Below, piece by piece: positions 1 to 14,200 of a stretch of DNA of 64,000 nucleotides. Numbering within the stretch: the first letter of the stretch is position 1; every line of letters begins with the position of its first letter. Source of the DNA: Timema cristinae (lineage: Eukaryota > Arthropoda > Insecta > Phasmatodea > Timematidae); assembly GCA_039000515.1 (NCBI GenBank), contig JBCFYV010000012.1, positions 124,712,605-124,776,604 on the forward strand. Reading direction: 5' to 3'. A model generated the notes under the pieces. It worked only from the letters and a program-made list of their open reading frames with translations, ran no database searches and was not told where the DNA came from. Made by a program: the position numbers and the translations under genes.

Positions 1-1765
1 GGGTTTATTATCCACCACTCTCTGACGGGAGGTTATTATCACCACTTCTGACGGAGGGTTATTATCCACCACTCTCTGATCGGAGGGTTATTATCCACCA
101 CTTCTGACGGGAGGTTATTATCCACCACTCTCTGACGGAGGGTTTTATCCACACTCTTGAGGGAGGGTTATTATCCACCACTCTCTGATCGGGAGGGTTA
201 TTATCACCACTCTCTGACGGGAGGGTTATTATCCACCACTCTCTGACGGGAGGGTTATTATCCACCACTCTCTGACGGGGGGTTATTATCCACCACTCTC
301 TGACGGGAGGGTTATTATCCACCACTCTCTGACGGGAGGGTTATTATCCACCACTCTGACGGGGGGTTATTATCCACCACTCTCTGATGGGGGGGTTATT
401 ATCCACACTCTCTGACGGGAGGGTTATATTCACCACTCTCTGACGGGAGGGTTATTATCCACCACTATCTGATGGGAGGGTTATTATCCACCACTCTCTG
501 ATGGGAGGGTTATTATCCACCACTCTCTGACGGTAGGGTTTATTATCCACCACTTCTGATGGGAGGGGTTATTATCCACCACTCTCCGATGGGAGGTTTA
601 TTATTCCACCACTATCTGATGGGAGGTTATTATCCACCACTCTCTGATGGGAGGGGTTATTATCCACCACTCTCCGATGGGAGGGTTTATTATCCACCAC
701 TCTCTGATGGGAGGGGTTATTATCCACCACTCTCCGATGGGAGGGTTTATTATCACCACTATCTGAGGGAGGTTATTATCCACCACTATCTGATGGGAGG
801 GGTTATTATCCACCACTCTCCGATGGTAGGGGTTATTATCCACCACTATCGTGAGGTTTTTCCCACTGGTGAGGGGTTATTATCACCACTCTCTGACGGG
901 AAGGTTATTATCCACCACTACTCGATGGTAGGGGTTATTATCCACCACTCTCAGGAGGTTATCACATCTGATGGGAGGGGTTATTATCCACCACTCTCTG
1001 ATGGGAAGGTTATTATTCCACCACTCCCCGATGGGAAGGGTTATTATCCACCACTCATCTGACGAAGGTTATTCCCACATGGTGGGTTATTATCCACCAC
1101 TCTCTGACGGGAGGGGTTATTATCCACCACTCTGATGGGAGGGGTTATTATCCACCACTATCTGACGGGAGGTTAACACATCTCGATGGTAGGATTATAT
1201 CCACCACTCTCTGACGGGAAGGTTTATTATCCACCACTATCTGATGGAGGGGTTATTATCCACCACTTCTGATGGGAGGGGTTATTATCCACCACTTGAT
1301 GGAGGGTTATTATCCCTCTGATGGGAGGGGTTATTATCCACCACTCTTTGACGGAAGGTTATTATCCACCACTCTCGATGGAGGGGTTATTATCCACCAC
1401 TTCTGATGGGAGGGTTATTATCCACCACTATCTGACGGGAGGGTTATTATCCACCACTATCTGATGGGAAGGGTTATTATCCACCACTCTCCGATGGTAG
1501 GGGTTATTATCCACCACTCTGACGGGAGGGGTTATTATCCACCACTCTCTGATGGTAGGGGTTATTATCCACCAATCTCTGACGGGAAGGTTATTATCCA
1601 CCACTCTCTGAGGGAGGGTTATTATCTACCACTCTCTACGGGAGGTTATTATCCACCACTCTCTGATGGAGGTTATTATCACATCTCTGGCGGAGGGGTA
1701 TTATCCACCACTCTCTGACGGGAGGTAATAACTTATTATCACACTCTGACGGAGGTTATTATAGT
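1..1765. repeat. 29-bp minisatellite array
   Basis: About 60 imperfect copies of a unit near 29 bp with core GGTTATTATCCACCACTC, followed by TCTGAYGGGAG. Copies differ by 1-4 bp indels, so frames break often. It starts before the window and ends near 1765, about 410 bp upstream of the first visible OCRL exon, so it is intronic or 5' to that exon. Open frames on both strands here are by-products of the repeat. Confidence 0.97.
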
Positions 1766-1799
1766 GTCTGGAGTGTCAGGTACATTTTTAAATTCACAT

Positions 1800-2160
1800 C
1801 AAACTTTTATCAAACATTAAATATTCTCGAATGCCAAACTGAAGTTTGAACACTTTTGGTTAACTGTTTTATGCTTGAAAAAATATATTATGGTTATTTA
1901 TTTATCTTTCTAAACTAAAATCACCTGAGAAAATATTTTATTGCACAATTGCTTGTAACATTAAATTATCCAATAAATCAAGCTTTTATTACAACTTAGA
2001 ATTGAATTACTTCCGAAGCTTCGTAATTATTGAAGCTAAAATTATTTTCCAAGCGAAGCTGGAGCTGATATTTGTCTTGAACGCAAGTCGAAGCCTAGAA
2101 GCTTCTCACAGCTCTTTGATGTCATGTGACATCTCGGCACACAAGCTAATGTAAAGCGAC
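1800..2160. repeat. Diverged dispersed repeat with CGAAGC/TTCGAA motifs
   Basis: AT-rich sequence between the minisatellite and the first OCRL exon. The stretch with TTAACTGTTTTATGCTT near 1860 recurs at about 25340 inside the MITE-like element at 25273-26055. Probably an old copy of the same or a related family; ends not definable. Confidence 0.4.
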
Positions 2161-2177
2161 CACTGCGGCTGTTTCAG

Positions 2178-5100
2178 GATATTTGTGGGCACGTGGAATG
2201 TCAATGGGCAGCCTCCGACAATAGAGTTATCTAATTGGTTGGCTAATGATCCAGAGCCCCCTGATATATACGCCATTGGTTTTCAAGAGCTTGATCTTAG
2301 CAAAGAGGCGTTCCTGTTCAACGATACTCCAAGGGAGGAAGAATGGAGGTAAGAAGGAGCCAGTCACAAGATTACACTCTTTACACTAGTAATATTTTAA
2401 GTTGAATACTATTTCACTCTGACCTTCTAACTTATATTTATAAATTATTACACGCCTTTGTAGGGGTACAAACATTACTATTAATTGGACCTCCACTAAA
2501 ATTGACAAAAAATTAAGGTTTCCATTGCACCTCTGATTCAGGAAAGTCTAACACTTTTATCAATAATTTGTTAAATATTTAAAAAGGCTTGGATGCATGT
2601 CTGCTTGTAATAGTGTTATTCATTCTGTGTGTGTGTTTTCCACCACGTCTTGTAACACCACCCTTATCTTCCAAAAAATGAAGACTGATGCACAACAAAA
2701 CTAAGAAAAATAATAATTTCCAAGGAGCCGATAGGATAATCACAAAGAAAATAGGCCGTACTCAGGTCTATTCATTTTCTGTTTCCCTGAACTCACTCTT
2801 CAACTATTTAGTAATGTGAATATTTATATATACTATGGTTACCTGTGAAGGATATAACATATATGGTAACGTAAAGAAATATATCTGTAAATAACATTTT
2901 ATTTATTAATATAGAATAAAGAGAGGTTAAATATTGAACAATAATAAATATATGAATAAACATATATATGTGAACATAGTAAGAAAAACAATAGTTGCGG
3001 GCAATATCAATAACCCTGAATTGGTTAACAACCAATATAATGGAATATTATAAAAGATTACCCCTAACATGTAGTAAAGAAAATTACCAAACTAAGTAAG
3101 TTACTAATATTTCTTTCTCATGACAATACAAGGTTTTCATGCCACACAGACTATAAGTTACTAACATCAACAAAAACTGCGTCTTGTAAAAATTGACAAA
3201 CTTAGTATCACGCGAACCCAGATGAGGCTTCACATAAAAAAAAAAACTAAAATGAAGATAAACATTCTTGACCATGACGTATCCAAAAGATTAAAGTAAT
3301 ACGTGATATTCCTATGTAATTATCTATAACGTTGTAAAGGTTTTAAATTTAAATATTAATTTTCCAAACATAATTTCAAAATACAACAGCCAAAAAAGAA
3401 TTTGAACCTTCTAAAAACATCCCGGACACCTATGTGCGTCCAAGGACAAGATCCTGACAAGAGTAGTTCGTCCATCAGGACTACACCATTATATACAAAA
3501 TTATTCTAGCTCAGAGAGGGGGAAGAGTGGTAAACAAAACAAAGGCAAACATAAAACAACGAAGAGAGGGAAGGGATAAATAGACGACGGTAGAACACCG
3601 GAGTAGCTTGTAGATTGTTCCAGATCAAATATTTTAACACATCACCACCTTCTTGCGCATGCACGCCACAATTTTCCCAACATGCCCCGCGATAATGCAT
3701 AGTTCAGTCTTGCATGATTTTCACTTGCTTAGTTGGTCAGTTAAATTCATTGCGGCATGTTATTTTTATGCGGGGAGTGCATTAGTGGGGCGAAGCTGCT
3801 GAATGGGGCAGCGGTGAATTTGCGCGTTTTAACTCAATAGTGTCTAGTCTTGCTTTTTATTCATTAACTGTTGTAGCTTTTTGATAATAAGTCTAGTCTT
3901 GCTTTTTATTCATTAACTGTTGTAGCTTTTTGATAATAAACGCTGCAGTCTTAATACCTGTCCAGGTTGTGTGATGTCGTTGTGTTGCTCGTTACAAGTT
4001 CAACTGTATCTTGCTTTGAGTGTTAATCTTGCTCACTAACTGTTGTTATAATTAACATTCTTTCCAAGTCTCTCGGCCGTCAGCTCGTTACTGTGAAAGG
4101 GGGAAATTCACATTTCACACGTAATACATTTTTTGGCCGGTCTCAAACCCGAGACCCTTGGCTCACTACCCACTAAGAGATGAAGCTAATGGTAAGCCAT
4201 ACAGTCATAAACATATGACAGGTCTATTTTTTGATAGTGTTTGAACTATAAAACCGATATTCTAAAGATTAACTGCTCTAGGTATGTGTACATGTACGAA
4301 AGACCTAGAACCGTAATGAGTCAATCAATTGAATGATTTATCATCAGTGTCGAAAGAAATATCGAAAAGGCTCTACCTACACTGAAACTACTACCAACTG
4401 TGCTAAGGTGTCGTTATTACAAATTATTTTGACCGTTTTTAAAGTTGTCTGAAACCCCATCTCGGTCGGTAGCGTGTCTCCCAACTGAGCCAAGAGTCAC
4501 GGGTTCACTTCTCGGCATGGTCAACAAATTAATCATTGGTGAAATGTGGTTTTCCTTTTTCACAGTGATAAACAAATAGCTGGGGGTTTGGATGTGCATG
4601 TTCTAGATTTAAGTTAGTTTATAAGTTGTGTGCTGATATAATAATTTGATTCAAAAATGCATGTTAAATACCTCAAATAATAACAATAATAATAATACAA
4701 GTTATTTCTAGACAAAAACCTTGAATTGTAGCATTAAATTGATGTAATGATAAGTTTTGTATGGGCCATTTCGTGAAACCCTCACTACCTTCAGGTGTTG
4801 TTCTTTCAGAAAGGCTGTAATGAATGCACTTCATCCCAAAGCTCGGTACCGTAAAGTGGCGTTGGTGCGTTTGGTGGGAATGATGCTCCTGGTATTCGTC
4901 CAGGAACAGCACGCGGCTTATGTTAGGGCTGTCGCCACCGAGACGGTCGGGACAGGCATTATGGGTAAAATGGTGAGCATATCTACTAAAAATAGATTCA
5001 TTACTCGCATGTTTAATATAGTTGTTGAAGTGTGTTAAACTATCTAAGAATAATTGAGTTTTAAATATGTGTAAAACATAGATTAGAACATAAACAATGT

Positions 5101-8100
5101 CTGTTTTTGTCTATTTCAAAATTAAGTTTATTGGCAACGTGAGTCCATATAATGGATTGAGTATACAAGCCACTATAGTTGTTAAGTACGATTATAGCCT
5201 CATCCAAATAGTCATAACATCTGTATACAGGAATCAAACTCAGGACCTTTGGTTTAGTACACCACTTCTCTTACCACCGAGACATCCAGGAGTTGTCGTA
5301 TGTTCAGGTTCTACCTTCTTATTTTAAGGCAAATTCTGTGATGGACGTGTGGATGTAGCGACCATTTCCGCACGTCCATCACAGACTTTGCCTTAAAATA
5401 TGATTGAAGAATGACCCTGGGCACAGGACGACTCCTGGATAGCTCAGTGGTAAGAGCATTTGAATACTAAGTCATTCAAAGGTCCTGAGTTGATTCCTCT
5501 GTACTGGTGCTATTTTTCAATCTAAGGAGGACGAGGAATGTCTGTGGACACATGTACATGTTTACAGTTTGTTTTATAAGCTACTCTGAGATAAAAGTAT
5601 TTATTTTAGGGTAACAAGGGAGCTGTCGGGGTGCGTTTCGACCTTCACAGCACCTCTGTGTGTTTCGTAAACTCCCACCTCGCAGCCCATGTCGAAGAGT
5701 TTGAACGGAGAAACCAGGACTACCACGATATCTGTTCAAGAATGAGCTTCACTCGCTTTCTGCCGCCCAAAAGTATCAAGGATCACGAGTGAGTTTCTGT
5801 CGTTGATAACTTTATTAGAGAGCTTGAATTTAAAGAAAGATCCCCCTCATTCGAACCCCGTCATCGGCAGTCCAGTCTATTGTGAGCCTAACACCTTTAG
5901 ACCATTCGACCATCAAAGCGGGTAACCAACCAATCTGTAATTAATTCTCTTGTTTTGGGAATGTTGGACTAAAAAAAAGTATTTGCTTTTAAAGTTAAAT
6001 TCAAACATTAGTTTATTAATGTTATGTCTTGAATATTGTTTTGTCATGAGCAAGAAAAATAAGAATATTCTTACTATAGTTGTCTTAATTATTTTTATTA
6101 TATTATATTTGGAAGAAGGTACAGGAAAGGTGGATAGAAACAAATAAAAGAGGGACAAACTCAAAATGGCCTTTACACTGAAAAGAAGAACACAGTTCAC
6201 ACTTTACACTGCTGCCAATGGACAAAGAGGTAATGGTTGCCTCTTAAAGAAAACTGATCGTCACCGCCCAATCCCCCGACAAGTGTGAACTGTGTTCTTC
6301 TTTTCATTGTAAAGGCCATTTTGAGTTTGTCCCTTTTATATGTTTCTATCCACATCTCCTACACTTTCTTACAAATATAATACAATTACCTCAAAAAGCG
6401 AAAAGAGGTTTTCCTTATTGAGTTATATCATTATAGTTGTCTTAAATAATAGTTTTGGAAAAAAGCTTGAAATAGCTTATATTTTCTACGGTAAGCACTT
6501 TTTTTTAGTTAATGTGGTCACTTTATATACTCACTTTGGACATCCTAAAGTGCTATCGACCCTGAGAGCTAAATAACACACGGTGGTAACTAGCTGAACT
6601 ATATCTTCACATCCATTGTTCATTTCTTGTGGTCGACCTTTGTCATTATATCCTTTTAAATGTTCCTCCGACGTCTTAGCTCAGTCAGTAGCGTGTTTGT
6701 CTACTGAGTTAAGAGTCCCGGCTTCAATTTCTGGGAGGGTTGAGAAATGTAAAATGGTAAAATGTGGGTTTCCCCTTTCACAGTGGTTAATTAACGGCCG
6801 GGGGGCTGGGTGTTGTGTCTGGTCTAGATTTAAATTAGTTTCTGAGCCGTGTGCTGATATAATCAGCCAGTTCAAAAAGTGCATGTTAAATAACATAAAA
6901 CTACGTGTTTCTCTCTAACTGTCCTAGCATTCTTAACCAAGTTCTGTTTCCTCCTCTCGTTTGTAATTGTTTGGTTTCCTCTTCAAGGAAGTTGCATTGC
7001 ACGTTTCACACTCCCTTGTTAAGAGTTATAGAATGAAATCTAGGCTGGGAGATCGAGCGGTGAGCCATAGCCTCTTTGTCCAGTGGAAGCAATGTAAGGT
7101 GTGGACTGTGTTCGTCCCCTTCTTTATGTTTATATCCACCTTATCCCCAATATAACAAAATAAGCATTGCTATAATTCTCAGAAAACTAAACTATTTGCT
7201 AGATCCTATATTCACCACGACCTTTTGCTACTAATGTAAATGAAAACAAAATATAAACTAGTAATTAACAATACTTACAATAACTATATTTTAGAGTTGT
7301 GTCGAATCCACTATTTTACAAGTCCAATTCTCGGATTTACCTTCGAATCCACCTTCAAATCCGAATATTGTAAAAAAATACTAACACAAGAGGAAACATA
7401 AATATAATATACAGTAGAGCGTCGCAAATCCAGATCGGCGGTGAGAGCAGGTAGGGGAGGTAGTGGAAGGTGTCCTTGAGAGTTCAACCACTTAGCCAGT
7501 CACCTCTCCTTGGTTACATGCTCGGCTCAGTTCTGTGCTATCATTTACAAACTTTATACAGCAGTGGTGAAACCTTCGTCGTATAGTTGCCTTGTGACGT
7601 TTTAGTGTGCGAGTTAAAACGGTACATGTTTTTACTTTGTTAATATTGTCATCATTATCAAATAAAAGGAAACATAAATTTTTATCCTTAGAGGATAAGT
7701 TATAAATTCTACGAAGACTGTCTAAAGGGGAAAGTGGTGCATCTCTCGCTAAAATATAGGCTGTGGAAACTTCAACCATTAGTGACATTAAAGCAAAGAA
7801 AGACAGTTTGCAACGTTTTGCTTCAAAACTAGATTCTGAAGAAGGTTCACAGAAAAGAAAAACCACAAGAACGGCAAAAAACAGTGCATTGGAAGACGCT
7901 ATGTACATTTGGTTTACGCAGAGGAGAGGTTCAGGTGAGCCTATTTCTGGTCCACTCAATTGTGAAAAGGTGATCCAGATTAATTAAAAACTTGGTGGGC
8001 CTACAGATTTCAAAGCTAGTTCAGGTTGGCTGAAGAATTTTAAAATGAGGCACAGGATTAAAGAACTGGATGTCCAAGGTGAAATATTATCTGCTGATAA

Positions 8101-11100
8101 GGCTGCCGCAATGATATTTAGGGAACAATTTGTTAACATGACAATTGAGGAGGGTTACACAAGAGATGATGTTTACAACGCTGACGAAACTGGGCTAATT
8201 GGCGTTCCCTACCCCGGAAGTCATTGGCTTCTCATAGAGAAAAATCCGCTCCAGGCTTCAAGGTCGCAAAGGAAAGAGTGACAGCAATGGTTTGTGCTAA
8301 CGCAAGTGGCTCTCACGTTTTGGATCTGTTGGTTATCGGAAAAAGTAAAAAGCCACGATACTTTAAGAACATTAAAACCTTACCTGTAATTTACAGGTCA
8401 CAAAAAAAACAATGGATGGATGCAGCAATTTTTACCGAATGGTACAAAGATATTTTCATTCGCAGTGTTAAAAAACATAAGAAACAAAACATAAAAGAAG
8501 GCAAGATGGTCCTAATCATTGACATTGCCCAACTCACCCCGGCCTTGATGTCTTGAACAAAATAGACGATAATATTCAAGTCATGTTCCTGCCTCCAAAT
8601 GTAACCTCCATACTACAACCGATGGACCAGAGGCTCATAGAAAAAATTAAAAGAATTTATAGAAAACAGATGCTTCGTCGGCTCTTGCTAGCTGAAAGAG
8701 ACGAAGAAAGTGTGCTGCAGTTTGTGAAAAACCTCAGCCTAAAGGACGCCATTTACATGGTAGCAGATGCCTGGGGATCTCTCACTAACGACAACTTTAA
8801 AAATGCCTGGAAAAAATTGTGGCCAATCCCCGAAACCCCAAATCAAGGACAAGATGAGGCAAACTCTCAAACTCCATCGGACGCCAACACTCTTACTGAC
8901 GCTCTATTCCAGACATTGCCTGGATTTGAACAGTGCGATGAACTTGACGCAAGGGAGTGGTTTGAAAGTGATGGCAATGACCCTGGTTATCAGCATTTGA
9001 ATGGTGACGAAATAGTTCATCAGGTAATTGAGGACAATGATAATGGAAGCAATGTAAGAGAGAGTGACGACGCTGAAGAAGCAGCCGGTCCTTCCCACTA
9101 AGACGCCTATGAAGCATTCCAGACAGCTATGAACTGGTTAGAGAGGCAACCTGAGGGGCGGTGACACAACTCGTACTTCTTAAAAGACTGAGAGACATGG
9201 CTGCAAAGAAACGTACGTCAAGTCTTGTACAAAAAACAATAAGGACTTTTTTACCCAGTAAGTTTCCATTAATTACTGTAGATTCTTGTTTTTCCCCCTA
9301 AAGAGTATTGTAGAGTTACTAATCTAAATTACATAATGTACATGTTCTTATTCATTATACTTTATTAAAATATTTAGTGTACTGTATTTTTCGAACTCTT
9401 CAGCCTCTATTTTGCAATACAGTAGACTTCCGAGCGTCATGTATCCTCTAGTCAATAAATTACATATGTATACAGTTATTGAAAGCACATTTGAAAATCC
9501 GGACAATTCAGTAATCCAGATGGGTCCCGGTCCTGGTCGATCCGGATTAACGACGCTCCACTGTAATAATAAAATACAAATAGTAACTAAATGCTAACAT
9601 TCTTATGATACATTCATTATAACATTAATACATAGAGTTAAGTGATAAACTACTGGTCTGGGGTCTAGTTGTTGAGTTCATACTACAATTATAATTGGTT
9701 CTGAGTCACCAATAATTAATCTTAAAGCATTAAAACAAATGTCACTTGAAGAATTGAAAAAAATAAAATAAAATAGAGCATTTACGTCTCTAATCCAAAA
9801 TGTTCTATAATCCTCGAATCTCAAATAGCCTTAAGGATCCAAGGGTCCATCTCTAGTATTTGCTTGGTAACACACTTACCTAATTATTTATGTTCTTGCC
9901 GTGACATAATAAACTTTTACAGCCAAGTTTACTGGTTGGGTGACCTGAACTACCGCATCACGGATAGAGATGCCAAGGAAGTTAAAGACTTTATTGATGA
10001 AGGCAATTTTGATGTGGTCCTCCAGTACGACCAACTGAACCAGCAGCACAAACTTAGGAATGTGTTTGTAGGATATAGAGAGGGGAACATTTCCTTCAGA
10101 CCTACGTATAAATATGATCCTGGAACAGATAACTGGGACTCAAGGTGAGTGGGACATTGAAACAAGGACTTACCGTTATTGAATATGTCTTATACCATGC
10201 TAGCCTCATAATATTGCTCCTTGATTATCATGATATCCTTATAGTATTGATCCTTGACTCATGATATCCTTATAGTATTGCTCCTTGACTATCATGATAT
10301 CCTTATAGTATTGATCCTTGACTATCATGATATCCTTATAGTATTGATCCTTGACTATCATGATATCCTTATAGTATTGATCCTTGACTATCATGATATC
10401 CTTATAGTATTGATCCTTGACTCATGATATCCTTATAGTATTGATCCTTGACTATCATGATATTCTTATAGTATTGATCCTTGACTCATGATATCCTTAT
10501 AGTATTGATCCTTGACTCGTGATATTCTTATAGTATTGATCCTTGATTATCATGATATTCTTATAGTATTGATCCTTGACTCATGATATCCTTATAGTAT
10601 TGATCCTTGACTATCATGATATTCTTATAGTATTGATCCTTGACTCATGATATCCTTATAGTATTGATCCTTGACTATCATGATATTCTTATAGTATTGA
10701 TCCTTGATTTCATGATATCCTTATAGTATTGCTCCTTGATTATCATGATATCCTTATAGTATTGATCCTTGACTCATGATATCCTTATAGTATTGATCCT
10801 TGACTATCATGATTTTCTTATAGTATTGATCCTTGACTCATGATTTTCCCTTTATAGTATTATGACTCCTTGATTATCATTGATAATTCTTATAGTATTT
10901 TTGATCCTTGACTCATGATATCCTTTATAGTATTGTCCTTGATTATCATGATATTCTTATAGTATTGATCCTTGATTATCATGATATTCTTATAGTATTG
11001 ATCCTTGACTCATGATATTCTTATAGTATTGATCCTTGACTATCATGATATTCTTATAGTATTGATCCTTGATTCATGATATTCTTATAGTATTGATCCT

Positions 11101-11282
11101 TGACCTTTGTTCTGAAGTTTATCGTAATTCAACTGTTTATGTTCAGTGAAAAGAATCGTGCCCCTGCGTGGTGTGACAGGATTCTGTGGAGGGGGGACGG
11201 AATTCAACAGGTGGAATATCGGAGTCATCCAAAACTAAATATCAGTGACCACAAAGCTGTCAGTTCCTTGTTTGACTCTCAG
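2178..11282 (+). CDS. Ocrl: 5-phosphatase catalytic domain segment of the OCRL-type gene (exons 1-5 of those seen)
   Basis: Five exons encode the catalytic fold with all signature motifs in order: [10 protein letters not shown] in the first, GFQELDLS later in the same exon, [11 protein letters not shown] in the second, [10 protein letters not shown] and [18 protein letters not shown] in the third, WLGDLNYRI in the fourth, PAWCDRILW and SDHKAV in the fifth. The catalytic Asn, Glu, Asp/Asn and His positions known for the family are all present, so the enzyme looks active. The exon-3 to exon-4 join makes Asp (GA|C) just before QVYWLGDLN. The intron between 5788 and 9923 carries a Tigger element and SINE debris. 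The intron 10145-11146 is almost entirely a 31/33-bp minisatellite. Confidence 0.95.
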
Positions 11283-14200
11283 GTAAGCCGGTACGCTTGG
11301 TAATATCTTGTGACACAGACTGGAGGGGCCAAGCACCCCAGTTTGGTATATTGTGTTGATAACCTCTCAGTAGCTCTAAGGGGGATTAGTACCTACTATT
11401 TAATTTGTCTTAATATGGCACTTTCTAAACATCTTTTAAAAAAGGAAAGAATAGAATTATACATAAATATGTAAGATTACAGAGAAAAGCTATTTTTTGT
11501 ATACAGGATCTTCGAAAAGGTGTTAAAGATTCCATAGCTAAATAAAGAGATGGTACCTCGAATCATTTGAATCTCTAAATCCTTAAAATAAAATAAATCA
11601 ATTTTTCAATTGGAACTTGTTTTAGAGCTTTAAGAGCGTGCATCACAGGCCAATCAACTCTGCGATACAGTCAGCTAGAAATCATAAATTTACACCAACA
11701 ATATTATATTTGAATAGTTTCTGATTAAATGTTAATGGAGATAAAGAGTTAATAGATGTTCCTAATACAGAATGGTGTTGAAATATTAAATTATATTTGG
11801 ATAAAAACTGCATCAAAAAGATTGTTTTTGACCATTTTAGAATGGCTTCACAGATAAGAACTGTGCACAAATCTTCATTCTGTCATGATATGGGTATACT
11901 GTAGTTGTTAACAAACTTTGTCCCCCATCATCACTGCGGAAAATGTCAGGTGAGCATTCAAATACAAATGCACTGCACACATTTCTGGCAAATTTTGGTC
12001 TTTTCTGTTCCCTCTAACTCCCAAACCTCCGCAAGCTGAGAGCTGAGTTGAGCCTGCTATAACGAACACTCTTAATGCTCCTTATTGGTGGTTCAGAACC
12101 AATTATTATAGGATGAACTCAAACCAGTTCCCAGACCAGTAAATTATTACAACGAAATGTCTGAATGTTATTATACTGAATGGATTATAGGAAATAATGT
12201 TAACAGTCATAAGACTGTATGTTATATTATTCTAGTATATTTATGTTTCCTCTTGTGTTAAAATTTTTTGCAAGATTCGGATTTGAGATTCAAGATTTGG
12301 GGTTCAAAAGTAAATTGGAGATTTGAATTCGTTAAATAGTCGATTTGATCCAACTCTAGTTCAATAGCTTAGTAGATATTTGACTGATTATGCGAATTTC
12401 TGTAAACAATGTGTCAAAACTGCACGCTTTCTTCTGTATTCTGTACCTTGGGCATGCAGTAATGACAGCTCAACCGCCACACCATCGGTAAGATGGTGAG
12501 CATGTAATGGAAAGCACATTGTGCTTTGTGGTACTCTAAACTCGATATTTCTGTAAATATTTTTTTATGTAATCTTGGAGAATTTTTTCAATGTCTCCTA
12601 TATCTATGAAAAAAGAGTAGAGTTTTTTTTTTAAAAGTTCCCCATTTTTGATATAATATTCCAAAAGTTTTGAAAACTACACAATCAAGATACATTCATC
12701 AAACTACAACTTGTCATGGATAGTGTCGCTGGTCGAATGGTCCGAGGTGCCGTTGCTCCCACAAGAAACTATACTGCCGTGTCGGAAGTTTGGGTCTAGA
12801 ATATTGCTCAGATGTACTAGGGGAAGGGGCGGTTTATACACTGCTAATATGAAAATATGGGTACAATTCCCCTAAATTCAACCTTCCTTACCCCTTTACA
12901 ACTAGCCTAACCTGTACATATAACCTGATCAGGTAGTTAGGCGCAATGACAAAAATAAAATGAGGTATTATATAGTTCTTAAGGCTTGATGCACAGCAGA
13001 TGCAACATTATTGGTTGACACACATTGGAACAACATATTAATGTGTTATCATGTGTGATTGCGTGTTTCCAAAAGGAGTGAGCATAACAATAACACTCAT
13101 ATACACAAATTAGCAGTCTTGCTCACTCTAGTGTTTCGTGGAACATTTTTCACTGTGTATGCGGCACCATGTTGTTTACTACTCTGTTGAGCTGGAGAGT
13201 GGAGTGTGTTGGTATAGTCTGAAATTAATTGGTTGTCGAATCTGGTGTTGTTAATTTTTTTTTTTGTTAAGTCGCAAAAATGTAGAAAAACTTATGTATG
13301 CAGTAGAAGCCTGCATTATGCCATTTTAATCTTGAGGACTATCATAACAATGTTTTCATCTACACTTTTTTTTATATATAGCCATTGGGTGAACTCAGAT
13401 ACTTCTATCTCATTCCTCTTATTCATGAAGCCTCACCACAAAACAAACTGTATGGCCATTTCTATATTCCTCACCCCCTGTCTGTTCTCCTATTGCCAGA
13501 CAGCTCCAATCAGGAACGTGGCATGTAGGACTCACTATTCTAGCACCTCTATATAGTTTGTATTTCTTAGGTCCGAGTGATCGATGCGGTCAAGTATCGG
13601 AAGGTCCATGAAGATGTGATGAAGAAGTTGGACAAACTGGAGAATGAGTTTCTCCCTCAAGTAATGGTGGACAACACTGAAGTTATATTTGAGACTGTCA
13701 GGTACCTGGAGAGTCAGACCAAAGATCTCATTATTGCTAACACAGGGCAGGTACTGACTCACCTTTCATCTGCTGTCATTACATTACTAACAATGAGACC
13801 TTGGATCCCTAGGGAGATTCGGGATCATTTATAACTAAAGGATAAAATCCTCTAACAAAAAAAAACCTTCAATTTTTCAAGTGAAATTTCTTTCAGAACT
13901 CTAATATTGCTTATTAGTGATTCAAAATCGAATCAATTATAATCATAAGATAAACTTAAATAACTGGTCTAGCACCTGGATGTTAACACTTGACTGGATT
14001 ACAAGAAATAATGTTAACATTTAGTCAATATTTGTGTTTTATATTATATTATTATATATTTCCTCTTATGTTCATAATTTTCTCCAAGACTTGGATTCAC
14101 ATTTGAAATTTGAAGGTAAAGTGGAGATTGGGATTTGTAAAATAGTGGACTTGACACAACCTTAGTAAATCCAATAACCAGCTCTCGTCGTTTCTTCAGA

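Larger units (their letters stand above)
7290..9852 (-). repeat. Dispersed repeat family D, split by a Tigger insertion
   Basis: The two pieces, 7290-7411 and 9564-9852, join into one reverse-strand copy of the repeat seen at 13800-14165. Matching landmarks: TCCACTATTTTACAA at the 7.3-kb end, AGGAAACATAAATATAATA at the break, then ACTAAATGCTAACATT, GACTCAGAACCAATT (complement) and CCTTGGATCC (complement) at the far end. No coding potential. Confidence 0.8.

Noticed and set aside
559..1062. 167-aa repetitive frame
   Set aside because: Product of the 29-bp minisatellite; indels between units break it elsewhere.
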